From the NCBI RefSeq assembly GCF_026213295.1, contig NC_079412.1:13029908-13093907 (forward strand): a stretch of DNA of 64,000 nt, in the 5' to 3' direction. Shown one piece after another: positions 36,093 to 48,110 of the stretch. The translations under genes were made by a program, and so were the position numbers. Within the stretch, counting starts at the first letter, position 1, and each line of letters begins with the position of its first letter. The notes under the pieces are model-generated. The model did no database searches. It was not told where the DNA came from and saw only the letters and a program-made list of their open reading frames with translations. This DNA is from Gadus chalcogrammus (taxonomy: Eukaryota; Chordata; Actinopteri; Gadiformes; Gadidae).

Positions 36093-39000
36093 ATGTTTGA
36101 CTCTCACGTAACGAGCGCATCTCTGCCGCTCCGTTACTCGGTAACGGAGATGTTACGTCTACGGATCTTCTCAAGGACCCAACCACCTCAGCTTGCATCC
36201 CATCAGGACATTCTCAAACGACCAAAATACATCCACCGAGGCTCTGGACGGAATTTTCAGTACACTCACACCAGCAACAAAAACTCCTTCTGGTCCACTG
36301 GGCCCCGCCCCCCTCCTCGCACAGCCCGTACTGTCAGTCCCGTCAATCACAGTGTACTGTCCCCTCTGCTCAAAGCAACCTGCTACACTCCACTCACCTG
36401 TCTGAAACTCTGTCTGCTGAACACCAGATCCCTCAGTAATAAGGCCCTTTTGATAAATGACTTTATTGTTGACCAGAGCCTAGATATTCTCTGCCTCACT
36501 GAGACCTGGCAACAACCAAATGACTTCTCCCATCTAAATGAAGCTGTCCCACCAGGTTTTTCTTTTATTAGTAAACCCCGGGTTAATGGGAGGGGGGGTG
36601 GCCTTGCTCTCCTCCATCGTGATAACATCAAAGTCACCACTGTCACAGTCCCCCTTCATTCCTCCTTTGAATGTCTAGCTGTAAAACTCTCAGGCCCCAA
36701 ACCCACTATCATTGTCACCATTTACAGACCACCAAAACCCTCCGCCGTTTTCCTCAATGAATTCTCATCGCTACTTACATCTGTATGTGCAATGTCCCCC
36801 ACTGTTATCCTCCTTGGTGATTTCAACATCCACATTGACAACCCATCCTGTACTTTTGCTAATGATTTCACATCACTTCTGGACTGTCTTGGCATCACAC
36901 AACATGTCAACCTCCCAACCCATAACAAAGGTCACATTCTGGATTTAATCTGCTGCACTGACATCACTCCCACTAACCTTGATGTCATTGATTTCCCCAT
37001 CTCCGACCACAAAGCTGTACTTTTTGACATTCATACCCAACTACACAAAACCAAGGAACAACGGACCATCTCCTTCAGAAACATCAAACTTATCAACACC
37101 ACAGACCTCTCCACCATGATCAGCTCCTACCCCAACCCTCCCCCAGCTTCCTCCCTGACTGACCTGGTGACTCACTACAATAACTGCCTCTCCTCCTCCC
37201 TCACCACCCTGGCCCCCCTGAAAACCCGCTCAGTCTCATTCACCCACACTGCTCCCTGGTTCACTCCTCATCTGCGCCAGCTCAAAGCCACTGGTCGTCG
37301 ACTGGAGCGACTCTACATTAAGACTCAACTCACTGTACACCGCCAAATGTATTCGGACCACCTCCATCACTACAAGAATGCCCTCACCACTGCCAAAACC
37401 TCATACTACTCCAACCTCATCAACACTGGTACAGGCAACAGCAGAGTCCTCTTCTCAACAGTCAGCCACTTACTTCAGCCTCCTAAATCTCTCCCTCCAG
37501 ACATTTCCACCACCCAATGCACTGCGTTCCTTGACTTCTTCAGCTCTAAAATCAACACCATTCACCAACAACTGGCCTCATCTCGCACCCCCTCTGATGA
37601 CCCACCCTGGATGATCACCTCTGGCCAACCTCTCATCAGCTCCCTCTCTGACTTCACCCTAGTAACAGAACAGACCGTTTCAGAACTCATCCGCAAAGCC
37701 AAAACCACCACCTGTCAGCTCGATCCTCTTCCCACCTCCCTTGTCAAAGCATGTCTTCCGTCCATCTCCCCCATGATCACCAACATAATTAACTCCTCCC
37801 TCACTACTGGTACTGTACCCCCCACTCTCAAGCTGGCTGCCATCACTCCCATCCTAAAAAAACCTGGTGCTGACCCAACTGACCTTAACCATTACCGGCC
37901 CATCTCCAATCTCCCTTTCATCTCCAAAACACTTGAAAGGGTGGTTGCCGCACAACTACAGTCCCACCTCGACACTAACAATCTCCACGAACCGTTCCAA
38001 TCTGGCTTCCGTCCAAAACACAGCACTGAAACTGCCCTAGTCAAAATCACCAACGACCTCCTCCTTGCAGCCGACTCTGGATTACTCACCATTCTCATCC
38101 TCCTCGATCTCAGCGCAGCATTTGACACCATCTCCCACCCTCTGCTCCTGGACCGCCTAGCTGGTATTGGGATCACTGGTGCTGCACTCTCCTGGTTTAC
38201 ATCCTACCTCACCGGCCGTCAACAATTTGTTCAACTAAGCAACCACAAGTCTGGGTGTTCAGGTGTCTCACTGGGTGTCCCCCAGGGGTCAGTCTTGGGT
38301 CCACTCCTCTTCACCACTTACCTCCTCCCGCTGGGCACACTCCTCCGTCACCATGGGGTCCATTTTCACTGCTACGCTGCCGACACACAGGTCTACATCT
38401 CCACCAAACCCACCGCTGCCATCCCCCCCACCTCCCTCATCACGTGCCTGGAAGAGATCCGGAGCTGGTTGAGCAGGAACTTCCTGAAACTCAATGGAAA
38501 CAAGACCGAGGCCCTGCTCATCGGATCCAAATCCACCCTCACTAAATCACAACACACCCCAGCTCCACTCATAATCATCGATGGATTCCCAGTACCCTTC
38601 TCCTCCAAAGTCAAGAGCCTCGGCGTCATCCTGGACAACACCCTCTCATTCGCACTAGGGCTGGGACGACGCGTCGACGTAATCGACGACGTCGACGCAT
38701 AAATTACGTCGACGCGAAAAATGCGCGTCGATTTAAAAAAAAAAAAAAAAAAAAAAGATGGGCGGCGCCGGAGCGTAGTTGCAACGCGAGTGGCTCCTCA
38801 GACTTTCATAAGTGCAAGGCGCCAAAAAAGGAGATGCCTTTCCATTCTAGCAACACGGCAATTCACCAGCACCTGAAGAGGCGCCACCCGGTAGCAGCTG
38901 CAGATGACCGAGCACCGTAGAATTCTAAGAATGCATTACTTTGCACTTTTATATTGGAATTTAAAGGCAATAAACATGTATTGAAATGTTAAGGAATTCA

Positions 39001-39770
39001 TATTTTATCATTCAGATATGTAAATCAACATGTATAAATTGCTATTAGTCAATTAATGGGGAGATAATCGAGAATCGAATCGAATCGAAATCGAATCGGA
39101 CTGAAAAAATGAATCGTTAGATGAATCGATGCATCGAAAAAATAATCGCTAGATTAATCGTTTAAAAAATAATCGTTTATCCCAGCCCTAATTCGCACCC
39201 CATATTCACAACATCACCCGGACTGCATTCTTCCACCTCCGCAACATCGCCAGACTCCGCCCATCACTGACCCAATCCAGCACTGAAATCCTAGTTCACT
39301 CATTTGTCACATCACGCATAGACTACTGCAACGCCCTCCTCACCGGACTCCCCACCAAACTCATCAACAGACTGCAGATCATTCAGAACTCAGCCGCCCG
39401 GATCATCACCCGCACCAAATCATCTGACCACATCACCCCTGTCCTCATTCAACTTCACTGGCTCCCAGTACACTACCGCATCCAATACAAAACCCTACTC
39501 CTCACCTACAAAGCTCTCCACAACCTAGCCCCCAGTTATCTCTGCAGCCTCCTCCAAGAATACACTCCCTCCCGCTCCCTCCGCTCAACCTCTGCTGGAC
39601 TACTATGTATCCCCACATCACGACTCACTTCAATGGGTGCCCGGTCATTCAGCTGTTCAGCACCCAGGCTCTGGAACTCCCTCCCCCCACACATAAAACA
39701 GTCAGACACCATTACAACCTTCAAGTCACAACTCAAAACTCACCTGTTCAAACTCGCACACAACGTCTAA
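36093..39770 (+). CDS. LINE endonuclease/reverse transcriptase, interrupted
   Basis: The N-terminal APE endonuclease shows [43 protein letters not shown] and SDHKAVLF. The RT domain follows: [41 protein letters not shown] and [13 protein letters not shown]. The catalytic box reads CYAADTQVY instead of CYADDTQ, so the first catalytic Asp is Ala (GCC for GAC) and the enzyme should be dead. The frame is broken at 38655 by the hAT element and resumes at 39199 in the same frame. It then ends at TAA 39768-39770 with a typical HWLPVHYRI... C-terminal region. In life this protein nicks DNA and copies the element RNA at the target. Confidence 0.85.
38656..39190. mobile_element. hAT-like non-autonomous element with BED finger remnant, 535 bp
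   Basis: The ends are TAGGGCTGGGACGACGCG and TTATCCCAGCCCTA, flanked by an exact 8-bp duplication, ATTCGCAC (38648-38655, 39191-39198). A run of about 22 A lies near 38736-38757. After it, a piece on + reads [20 protein letters not shown], the second half of a BED zinc finger as found in hAT transposases. The right side is rich in AATCGAATCG motifs. Confidence 0.93.
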
Positions 39771-39941
39771 CTGATCACTGTTTTGATTGTTTTTTTTTTG
39801 TTTTGTTTTGTCGTGTTTTTGTTTTATTTATTTCTTATTGCTTATGTTTATTTATTTATTTATTTATTTTTTCCACAATGTCTTGTTTTTTAAAAAAAGT
39901 ATGATGACTATATGCTCTGTAAGGTGACCTTGGGTGTCTAT

Positions 39942-41700
39942 TTACCGCCTCTGCACTGACTTGTGTAAACTGGACAACCTCTTCCCTTGCACCCTCACAA
40001 TGTTGCCCTTGAAAACTCAGCTGTGGCTCCTCTACGCCATTAACAGACGCAATGTTCCCAACACTTGTTTTGAGTGGACTGTAGCCCCTGCAACTCCTGC
40101 ATTGACCAATGGCACACAAGCCATTGTCAACTGGTAATAGAGAAGGGGATAACAACAGGTCTGGGGCTCTTAAAGCATGGTGGTGAGTGGAGCGTGTGGA
40201 ATCTTTAGACAGCTTACCGGCACAAACCTTACTGACCCGGCTGGTATAAACTCCCCAGTGCCTTTTATGACACAAACCTGGCCCTCAGGAACAAGGGGGC
40301 AGGCTTCGTGCCTGTGACAATGACGGAAAGCTAGCTCCCAGCGTGTCTCTGCCTAAATGGCAGTCAACGAGGAAAAATAAAGCTTCCCCCTGTTGGGCAA
40401 ATAACTCTTGATAGCAGTCTCTGATGACATTCATCCCCAGTAGGCCTGAACAATGCACTGCTGTAGTGTGCAAGCAGTGTCTTTCACAACCAAAGCCCCA
40501 CAACCTGGAATCTTTTTACCCAAAACCTGGATGTCTAGCTCGAGATACCCCACATAGGGAATATCTAAGCCATTAGAGCTGCCTTAGAGCCAACCACCAA
40601 AATGTTTTAAGTTTAGGGGCACCCCAGCGTTGGAACACTTCTTTGAAGAGGGACTCTGGAATGGTAGTGAACTGGAATGGAATGTGTCTAGTAGACAATT
40701 AATCATTGTCTCACCAATCTGTTCCTCTACCACAGGGCATCTCCCTATTAAGGGCTGTGAGTTGTTTGAAAGAGGGGCAACCTGCTGAGAATTATTTGCA
40801 TTATTATCTGTATTATCTACGAAATTCATACCTGAGGACACCCCAGCACCTGGGACAGCATTGGGTCAGGATGATCATTTGGGAAGCTAGGTGCTCTTGG
40901 CTTCTGACCCAGGCGACGCTGACGGAGGACATGTCCAGGCCTCCGACAACGGAGGCAGATTGGCTAGCCTTCTGGAGTAAACTGGTAATTTTGCTCAGGG
41001 ACACGAGAAACAGATTGGTCGAGGATAGACTCCATTTTATACAGACTTTTTACAATATTCTCAATTTGCAATTGTTGTTGGTTAAATTGTTAAATTTTAA
41101 AACAGACAGTTCTGATCCTTTCCCACCCCTCACAACATGGCAGGCCCCATCTACATTTACATCAGCCCCACAGTGATGGAGCCCAGCTCGTGTATGCCCA
41201 GGTGCTTTCTCACCCTCCTCCACCCATCTGATTGCTTCCCGTCTCAGTACTAAGAAGGAGATTAATGGACGTTGCCTGACAAGACTCAACTCCCTGCGTA
41301 ATGATACATCACGCAAATCCTCGACAAACTGGTCTCTGGCCAACACATCTGGGTGTGTCAACCGAATCAATGCCCACAATTAATGAGAGGACTATTTTAA
41401 AGACTCTTCATCTTTTTGTTTTCTATCAAAGAATTGTCTTTGTAGGGTAACAAAGGAAGAAGAGGAACAATATAGCTCTTTTAAGAGGGTAAAGATTGTT
41501 TCTGGGTTCTCCCGCTCTGCCAATGAACGAAATCTGATTCCCACTTTTGCTTCCCCTTCCAAATGGTCATACAGAAAGAGGGCCTTTTCTCTGCCAGTCA
41601 TATGCCGATCTCTCCGGTAGGACTCTACATTTTCTACCAAATCATAAAAGTACTCGCCTGGCTCCGCCCGCCTAAGTACTTCCACTCAATTAGAATTTCC
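39942..41700 (-). pseudogene. Degenerate Ty3/gypsy-type gag and protease region
   Basis: In - strand order, 41392-41685 encodes a capsid-like stretch (EKALFLYDHLEGEAK, FTLLKELYCSSSSF). 41050-41379 continues it (LTHPDVLARDQFVEDLRD). Further on, IPYVGYLELDIQVLGKKIPG and GMNVIRDCYQELF, near 40285-40580, resemble the part after a retropepsin domain in such elements. Frames change several times and no LTRs were recognised, so it is an old remnant. Confidence 0.65.
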
Positions 41701-41701
41701 C

Positions 41702-42162
41702 TTCAGTACTGCGTCCAATCAGTTAACAGAGGAAGTGGCTGAGATCAATGACGTTAAAGTCAGCTCTTGTTGATGGACATCTTTACGCACAGTGTTTGGT
41801 TTGTTTACAGCTTGCGCGCAACGTGATTCCCGGCCAAAAGTGATTGGGTATGGCAGATCCAGAGTGGCACTGGGCAGATCCAATAGTTTTAAACTTCAAC
41901 AGACACCCGCCATCAAGCGAGTTAACGTTTGTCAATTGAGTAGGTCCAGACTCTCTGTACAAATGAAATGAAGTAGGACCAGACCAAAGGACAAGTCAAA
42001 CATTGATTTTGAGCCTGAAAAGCGGGGGCACTTTCTCTACCTCTGAATAAATACAAAATGTCCAGCTTGTGCAACATTCTGGTTGGGTGAAGATACATTT
42101 TCGTTGGGGGGTAGCCCACTAGCATTAGCACTTGTGACCCCCTAGCTAACTAGGGGGTCATC
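41702..42162. other. No feature recognised
   Basis: About 460 bp of ordinary complexity with a weak internal near-repeat of GGCAGATCCAGAG/GGGCAGATCCAATAG near 41851-41885. No coding signal. Confidence 0.5.
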
Positions 42163-42415
42163 CCTATGTTCCCCAGGTCCTATGTTCCCCAGGTTCAAAG
42201 GGGTAGGGTCAGGTTTAGGGTTATGGTTAGGGTGAGGGTTAACCCTTAACCTAACCCTAACCATAACCAATCGGAGGAGAGCCATTCTAACCAATCACAG
42301 GCGAATCAGAGGTGAAAAAGGCGGTACTTGCCCCTACCATCCTACGAAAAAAAGATTTGCTCACATGGTCCTATGTTCCCCGCTCACATACAAAGTGGGT
42401 CCCGGGGAACATAGG
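42163..42415. mobile_element. MITE-like element with telomere-like palindrome
   Basis: It is bounded by CCTATGTTCCCC (42163-42174, repeated at 42179-42190) and the inverted GGGGAACATAGG (42404-42415); another direct copy lies at 42370-42381. The middle (42211-42268) is a run of TTAGGG-like units that turns at GGGTTAACCC into CCTAAC units, an imperfect head-to-head palindrome. No target duplication was found. Confidence 0.6.
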
Positions 42416-42439
42416 TACCCTCCCCAAAACTAGTACCTG

Positions 42440-42890
42440 CACCGAACCATACAAATGGATAGCACCACAAATCTTTATGTGGGAGGCAATGTACAAGAGC
42501 TCCTTTGTTTTGCTAATGTTTAGATGTAGGTTGTTGTCCTGGCACCATGATGACGGGACACTCACCTCATCTCTCTAGGCTGTCTCATTGTTATCTGAGG
42601 TCAGGCCAATCACCGTAGTGTCGTCAGCATATACTTACTGATGGTATCAACAATGAGCTCCTTTGTTTTTTGCTGATGTTTAGATGGAGGCTGTTGTCCT
42701 GGCACCATGATGACGGGCCACTCAACTCATCTCTGTAGGCTGTCTCATTGTTACCTGAGATCAGGCCAATCACCGTAGTGTCGTCAGCATATACTAACTG
42801 ATGTTATTGAAGCTCTAAGTGGCCACACAATCGTGTGTGAACAGGGTGTACAGGAGGGGGCTTAGCACGCACCCCTGCGGTGCTCCAGTA
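42440..42890 (-). mobile_element. L2-like LINE fragment with internal duplication
   Basis: The - strand encodes CQDNNLHLNISKTKELLY, typical of the RT C-terminal side, and the DCV...SSNT-like block further 5'. A 158-bp part (42497-42654) is duplicated immediately after itself (42655 to about 42803) with a few changes. Confidence 0.75.
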
Positions 42891-42892
42891 CT

Positions 42893-43271
42893 GAGGGATT
42901 TCATTGTATTGATTTGTATTTTCTTCCACCCTCAACAACCCCCCAGGAAAGGTATATGTATCTATGAAACCAATGATGGTATAAACCGAGAATGGCTCAC
43001 AGGCTGTAGAAAGACAACTCTCTGTTCTGCTCAGTATGTTTTGCATATGCAAAGCCATCTGCACTATTTGGATCCTTTTCTCCCTTGATTTACCGAGGGT
43101 TGCTTATTTGCTTTTAAAATATTTGCATGTGATACTCACACAATTCTAACCACACAAACATGCCAACATTCGCATGTATTTTTGTCCCAGATTTTTGTCC
43201 CAGGTTTTTGTCCCTGTCCACCCCTGCCCAAGAAGCATTCACTTACCTGAAGATGAAAAAAAAAAACAGCT
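42893..43271. repeat. Duplicated segment, first copy
   Basis: About 360 bp shared with 44963-45321, starting GAGGGATTTCATTGTATTG and ending in an A-rich tract after CACTTACCTGAAGATG. The copies differ by small indels, and no function is seen. Confidence 0.8.
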
Positions 43272-44962
43272 AGATAGCTACATTGAAATACCCGGCGAAT
43301 TAAGATGGAGGGACAAAAAACCATGTCGAAAGTTCGAATGGAGGGATTGTATTGGACACCCGAGGTTAATGAACTCCTCTGAGTGGGTGGATGACCTGCG
43401 GCGGTGGCCTCAGGTGTCATATGGGGATTTTTTTTTTTCGGTCGTGTTTTTCATTCCAAGAACGAGAAGGAGGAATATCTATTTTTGAAAGCTGTAACGA
43501 GAAGGAGGAATATCTATTTTTGAAAGCTGCCGTCAACCCCAGTCAGTCCAGCACACCAAGACTAAGAGCATTCTATTTCTTACCTTCTGTGAGGTATGAG
43601 AGTCTGGCAGGACCAGGTTAGAAGGCTCCCACTCGTTCAGACAGATTTGCAACAGCCTTGGCCGGGGTTGGGACTAACCAAACTGTACACTGTATGCAAA
43701 AAATGTTTTATGCAAGATGTTTGCATGCCGTGCAGCTGGTAAATACTTCCAAGTAGGCTACAGCTCCTGCTGAGTGTGTGTGGTGATGGCGGGTTTCACC
43801 TGTGTGCCTTGATTACTGAATCTACCCAAAAAGTGCAGTTAACAAAGCCGTGCACTGAGCCCTCTCGGATGCCGGGCCGAATCAACAATTGTTTCACTAC
43901 GACTCCTTTCAGCCGCCCACCCGTCCTGCAAAAAAAATAAAAATAAAACAGCTAGTAAAACGCTTAGTGGCGTTTTGAAAAGAGAAAACTTACATTTTAT
44001 TAGTACATGGGAGAGATGTGGACTCGAGTCACATGACTTGGACTCGAGTCAGACTCGAGTCATGATTTTGATGACTTCAGACTCGACTTGACAAAATTAC
44101 GCATGACTTGCGACTCGACTTAGACTTAACAGCTATTGACTTGAGACTTGACTCGGACTTCGCCTCTTTGACTTGTAATGACTTTTATTGTTTTAGATAT
44201 CTAACATATTTTCCGCCTGGAGGGCTAGTCTAGACACCAAAGACCGGGGGCGGACTGGCCATCCGGAGGTTCGGTAGATTTCCCGAGCGGCCGGACGGTT
44301 TCAGGCCGAGCTGGCTGGCCGTCATTTGTCCTTTTTTTATTCATATTATTTTTTAAAGAAAATAAAAATGAAAGTGACTTGGGCTGGCCTGCTGGATATT
44401 TGCAAACAGCGCGAAACAATAATCTCAATTTAGAGGTGGTATCACTTTTAAACACAGTGTATCGGGGCAAAGCGAGCGGCCGAACGGTCCTCCCAAATCG
44501 GACTGCTCTGCATTCTGTCAAATCTGAATGGCTCAGCCTGACACAAGGCCCGGGTCACTTACTTCCCGTTTACCTCCCTATGAAGTCACAGAAAAATACG
44601 AAAACGTTGAAAAGGAACAGGACCCATCAGCATAGATATGACAGGTGCATTAGCGGGCATGTTTGGCAATACAATAATGACTTAAACTCCTAAACTCATT
44701 AATATTAGCCTTACATTAAATGTATTTTATTTCTTTGTCTTTCATTTTGTCATTTTCTTTGTATTTAAAGGGTAACTGTTCCTCCTAAATGATTAAAAAA
44801 AACATAGATTAAGAGAATATCCACTATTCCCTTTTAATGTATTGGCCTGCTAAATTAGAATTATTTGGTACTTGTCACTTTCATGCAAATGTAGCTCTAC
44901 CGTCAACACAGGCAGATTCAGGGTCCAGCAAAGGGGAAGCTGAGCTAGCTGTACACCGAGAT
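43272..44962. other. Spacer between duplicated segments; palindromic motif cluster
   Basis: Most shows no coding signal. At about 44010-44182 the decamer GACTCGAGTC and its half-sites (ACTTGACTCG, GACTTG) recur many times, a known look of a dispersed fish repeat. At 44240-44560 there are GC-rich repeats such as GGGGGCGGACTGGCCATCCG. Confidence 0.5.
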
Positions 44963-45321
44963 GAGGGATTTCATTGTATTGATTTGTATTTTCTTCCACC
45001 CTCAACAACCCCCCAGGAAAGGTATGTGTATCTATGAAACCAATGATGGTATAAACAGAGAATGGCTCACAGGCTGTAGAAAGACAACTCTCTGTTCTGC
45101 TCAGTATGTTTTGCATATGCAAAGCCATCTGCACTACCTTTTCCCCCTTGATTTACCTAGGGTTGCTTATTTGCTTTTAAAATATTTGCATGTGGTACTC
45201 ACACAATTCTACCCACACAAACATGCCAACATTTGCATGTATTTTTGGCCCAGATTTTTGTCCCAGTCCACCCCTGCCCAAGAAGCATTCACTTACGTGA
45301 AGATGAAAAAAAAAAAACAGC
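44963..45321. repeat. Duplicated segment, second copy
   Basis: Second copy of 42893-43271, same orientation. Confidence 0.8.
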
Positions 45322-46035
45322 AAGCGAAGAAAAAATCTACACTTCAATAATACCAAAACGAAATTTCGATATAATTTGTACTTTATTCAGAATCACAGCT
45401 TCAGTTTCATATTGGCTGCGTTTTGAGTTGGTCCCATTGAAGCCTCCTCGCCAGCCTCTGACACTTAAGACATCGTAACTAAATCATTTTGCAGCCGTTT
45501 ACCTTTGTTCAAAAAATATAACATATCTACACACTCGTATCTTCAGTATCATCAAATTCCCGGTAAGTTGACTTACCATTAATTAATACGGTTGTTTGAT
45601 CTGTTCCTGTCCCGTTTGAATGCTCGGCGGCAGGTAAAGTGTCTCTTCAGTCCAACAAACCAAAATAATCAATAAAAAGAAATAGAGGAGCTCCGGTGAG
45701 AGATTGAATGTGCGCGCACATAAGCGATGAGGGCTCTGTGGTTTTAAATAACTAAGACGCTTTGTGGCTCTCAAATTGATACGAGTTGTTGTTATTGGTG
45801 TTTCGGTTAAGTAGGCCTACTGTAAGTCCTGTGACTGTCTTGTAGAAGAACGAATTAGTGGAAAGTTCTACTAAGGACAGGGCGAGCAGGCCCGCAGGTC
45901 GAAGGAAACAGACCTGTAGGAATCTTTCTGACAGTGTCCTATTTGGAGTTGAGTTGACAATTGGAATTCAGTGATGTTAATGAATTCAGTGGTTTTTATT
46001 TGAGAAGAGTTTCCTTGAAGTGCTGACTAGTAAAT

Positions 46036-46215
46036 TTTCTCTTGGTTTGGGCCGATCGAACAGCTTTCTGATCTTGGATCGATTGAGTGAGTTTTCTTTT
46101 TTATTTTGGGCCGATTGGGCAGTTTCTGATCTTGGATACATTTTGAGTGAATTTTCTCTCTTCATTTGGGCCGATTGAACAATTTTCTGATCATCGGATC
46201 GATTGAGTGAATTTT
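46036..46215. repeat. About 60-bp tandem repeat, three units
   Basis: Units share TTTGGGCCGAT...CTGATC...GGATCGATTGAGTGAATTTT. Three diverged copies stand in tandem. A second, 59-bp duplication (GACAGAGAATAGTTAATTTG) lies at about 46530-46625. Confidence 0.75.
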
Positions 46216-46679
46216 AATTCTGATCTTGGCATTTTGAGGAAATAGGGTTCTTGTTTTAAGTTCTGGTTGAGTAGCTCAGAGTTGGAGTACTCGACCGTTC
46301 ATGTTTTAAGCAAAAGGCCAGCTTCAGCGCTCGGTCAACCTTTTATTTGTAATTAAAGACGAGTTAGTGACTAGTTCCACTCAGCATCTTGTACAAACAA
46401 TTCAGAATTTTTTTCGATATGCTATAAAAAGTCGTATAAATCGGTTTATTTCTGTATTCAAGCCGTGGTAGGATTAAGATACCTCGGAGACTTGTACGAC
46501 CCGTTTTCTTTTTGGTTGATTTTGTCATAAATAAATTAGGCGGACAGAGAATAGTTAATTTGTTTGAAGTAATTGATAATCATAAATAAATTAGACAGAT
46601 AGAGAATAGTTAATTTGTTGAAGTAATGAATAAACGTGTAAACCTTCTTTGTTTTAAACATTATCACGCTGACTCTAAC

Positions 46680-46950
46680 CCTGCGTTCACACCAAAAGAT
46701 GCAAAAAGTTGCCGCGCAGCACGATCCCATTCAAAGTGAATGTAGAGACGCGTTGCTGCTTTGCTGCCGCAGCACTTGCTGCCGAGAAAACCGGCAGCAA
46801 AATTTGATTTGCGGCGCGGCAAAATCTGATTTGCAGCGCAGCACGGGCGGGCGCGTTCACGTATTTTGCGGCGCGTCAAATGCTGCTCGAGTTGAAATAT
46901 TTCAACTATCGGCAGCAAACGCGTGATGACAGCCAATCAGCGTTCAACAG
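46680..46950. repeat. GC-rich dispersed repeat, one end visible
   Basis: It begins CCCTGCGTTCACACCAAAAG, which looks like a terminal repeat of a fish DNA-transposon family, and is rich in GCGGCGCGGC and GCAGCA. The other end was not found. Confidence 0.4.
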
Positions 46951-47154
46951 CGTTAACACTGAGTGACATGCCGTAACAGCCAATCAGTGTTACTCCCTTG
47001 GAGTGACCTAGAGTTCACTACCTTTACATTTATTTAGTAACTCGAAAAAACCCATAAATCAGCATTCTGTAGTGTAGTTGTGTTTACAGTTAAACATTTT
47101 GACATTTGGTCATGGACTATGTTGACATGTTGTACATGTAGTTATCATTGACAG

Positions 47155-47815
47155 GTTCAGCAGATGGGTAGAAGCAGTCCCATCAAAAGACCAAAGTGCG
47201 GCTACAGTAATCAAGTTTCTGACTAGAGAAGTCATGCCAAGGTTTGGAATTCCGTCACAAATTAGTTCAGACGATAGGGCAGCGTTTATTCAGAAAACAC
47301 TCAAACAAGTGATTTAACATCTGCATGTCAAATAAAGACTAGTTCGTGTCTACAATCCTCAAATCACAAGGTATGGTGGAGAGAGTAATGGGACGCTCAA
47401 GACAAAATTTAATAGAATTAAGGAAAATATGTTTGAACAACTAACTGCTGTACACAAGTTTGTAATTCCAGCGAAAGAAGCACAGAGTTCCAGAGTTGGA
47501 GGAGGAACCACCAGGGTGGAGCCAGGTGACCAAGTGTACCTGAGGGTGTTCAGGAGAAAGTGGAACGAGCCCAGGAGAGAAGGACCATACAAAGTCACCA
47601 ACGCAACACCAACAGCCATCCAGGTGGAAGGAAGTGCCACCTGGTATCATCTCAACCACTGCACAAAAGCCGCTCAACCCAAAGCCAGGGATGAGCGTGA
47701 GGAGGAGGGTGAGGAGCCAGATGCAGACACGCCTGGGGCTGACCAGCTACCCCGGGACCGACCAGCTACCCCGGGACCAGACCCAGCCGAGCCAGGAGCA
47801 ACAGCCACATGATGA
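47155..47815 (+). pseudogene. Gammaretrovirus-like integrase remnant (endogenous retrovirus)
   Basis: A piece of the integrase core (around RWVEAVPSKDQSA, then FGIPSQISSDD) is followed by stop codons near 47318 and a disordered stretch. A better-preserved C-terminal integrase domain follows (EPGDQVYLRVFRRKWN, then YHLNHC), resembling gammaretrovirus-type integrases. It then runs into a Pro/Glu/Asp-rich tail with a duplicated GACCAGCTACCCCGG unit. LTRs, gag, RT and env were not found nearby. It is a deleted, inactive fragment. Confidence 0.8.
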
Positions 47816-47931
47816 TGCTGAAAATGGGGAGCCTGTTCCTGATCCTCTACGGGTTGTGCCAGATTCCGCTGGCTCAAGGACAGATCCCGAGGAAGGATGA
47901 AACCATGGAGACAACACAGACCTGGGGCCCG

Positions 47932-48110
47932 TTTCAGAAAGCAGGTTCAATAAACTCTAAGTTAAAACCTTAACTCTAGGTTGACCAACTCTGAGCTGTA
48001 AAACTCTGAATTTTCGGTTTCAGAACAGGTGATAACGCTTAGTTCAATCAACTATGAGTCAAGGTAACTCTGAGTGAAGCTCGTGCATGAGGATATAAAA
48101 AGCCCTCATC
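47932..48110. mobile_element. Harbinger-like MITE end
   Basis: GGGGCCCGTTTCAGAAAGCAGG followed by repeated AACTCT(G/A)AG motifs is typical of PIF/Harbinger-type MITE termini in fish. No matching inverted end was found downstream, so the element is truncated. Confidence 0.45.

Larger units (their letters stand above)
35345..39941 (+). mobile_element. Near-full-length L2-like LINE, split by a hAT element
   Basis: It starts near a GTTGCCTAGTAACGGGG segment and about 750 bp of 5' non-coding sequence, then a single long reading frame. After the stop come T-rich sequence and TGTAAGGTGACCTTGGGTGTCT, where the element ends abruptly without its usual short tandem tail. The 5' boundary is approximate. 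Apart from the insertion and one catalytic change, the frame is intact, so the copy is fairly young. Confidence 0.8.

Noticed and set aside
41050..41685. Domesticated gag gene
   Set aside because: The frame breaks several times between capsid-like parts and no long intact coding sequence remains.
42211..42268. True chromosome end or fusion point from TTAGGG-like runs
   Set aside because: The run is about 58 bp, degenerate, head-to-head, and enclosed in MITE-like boundaries, so it is more likely part of a dispersed element.
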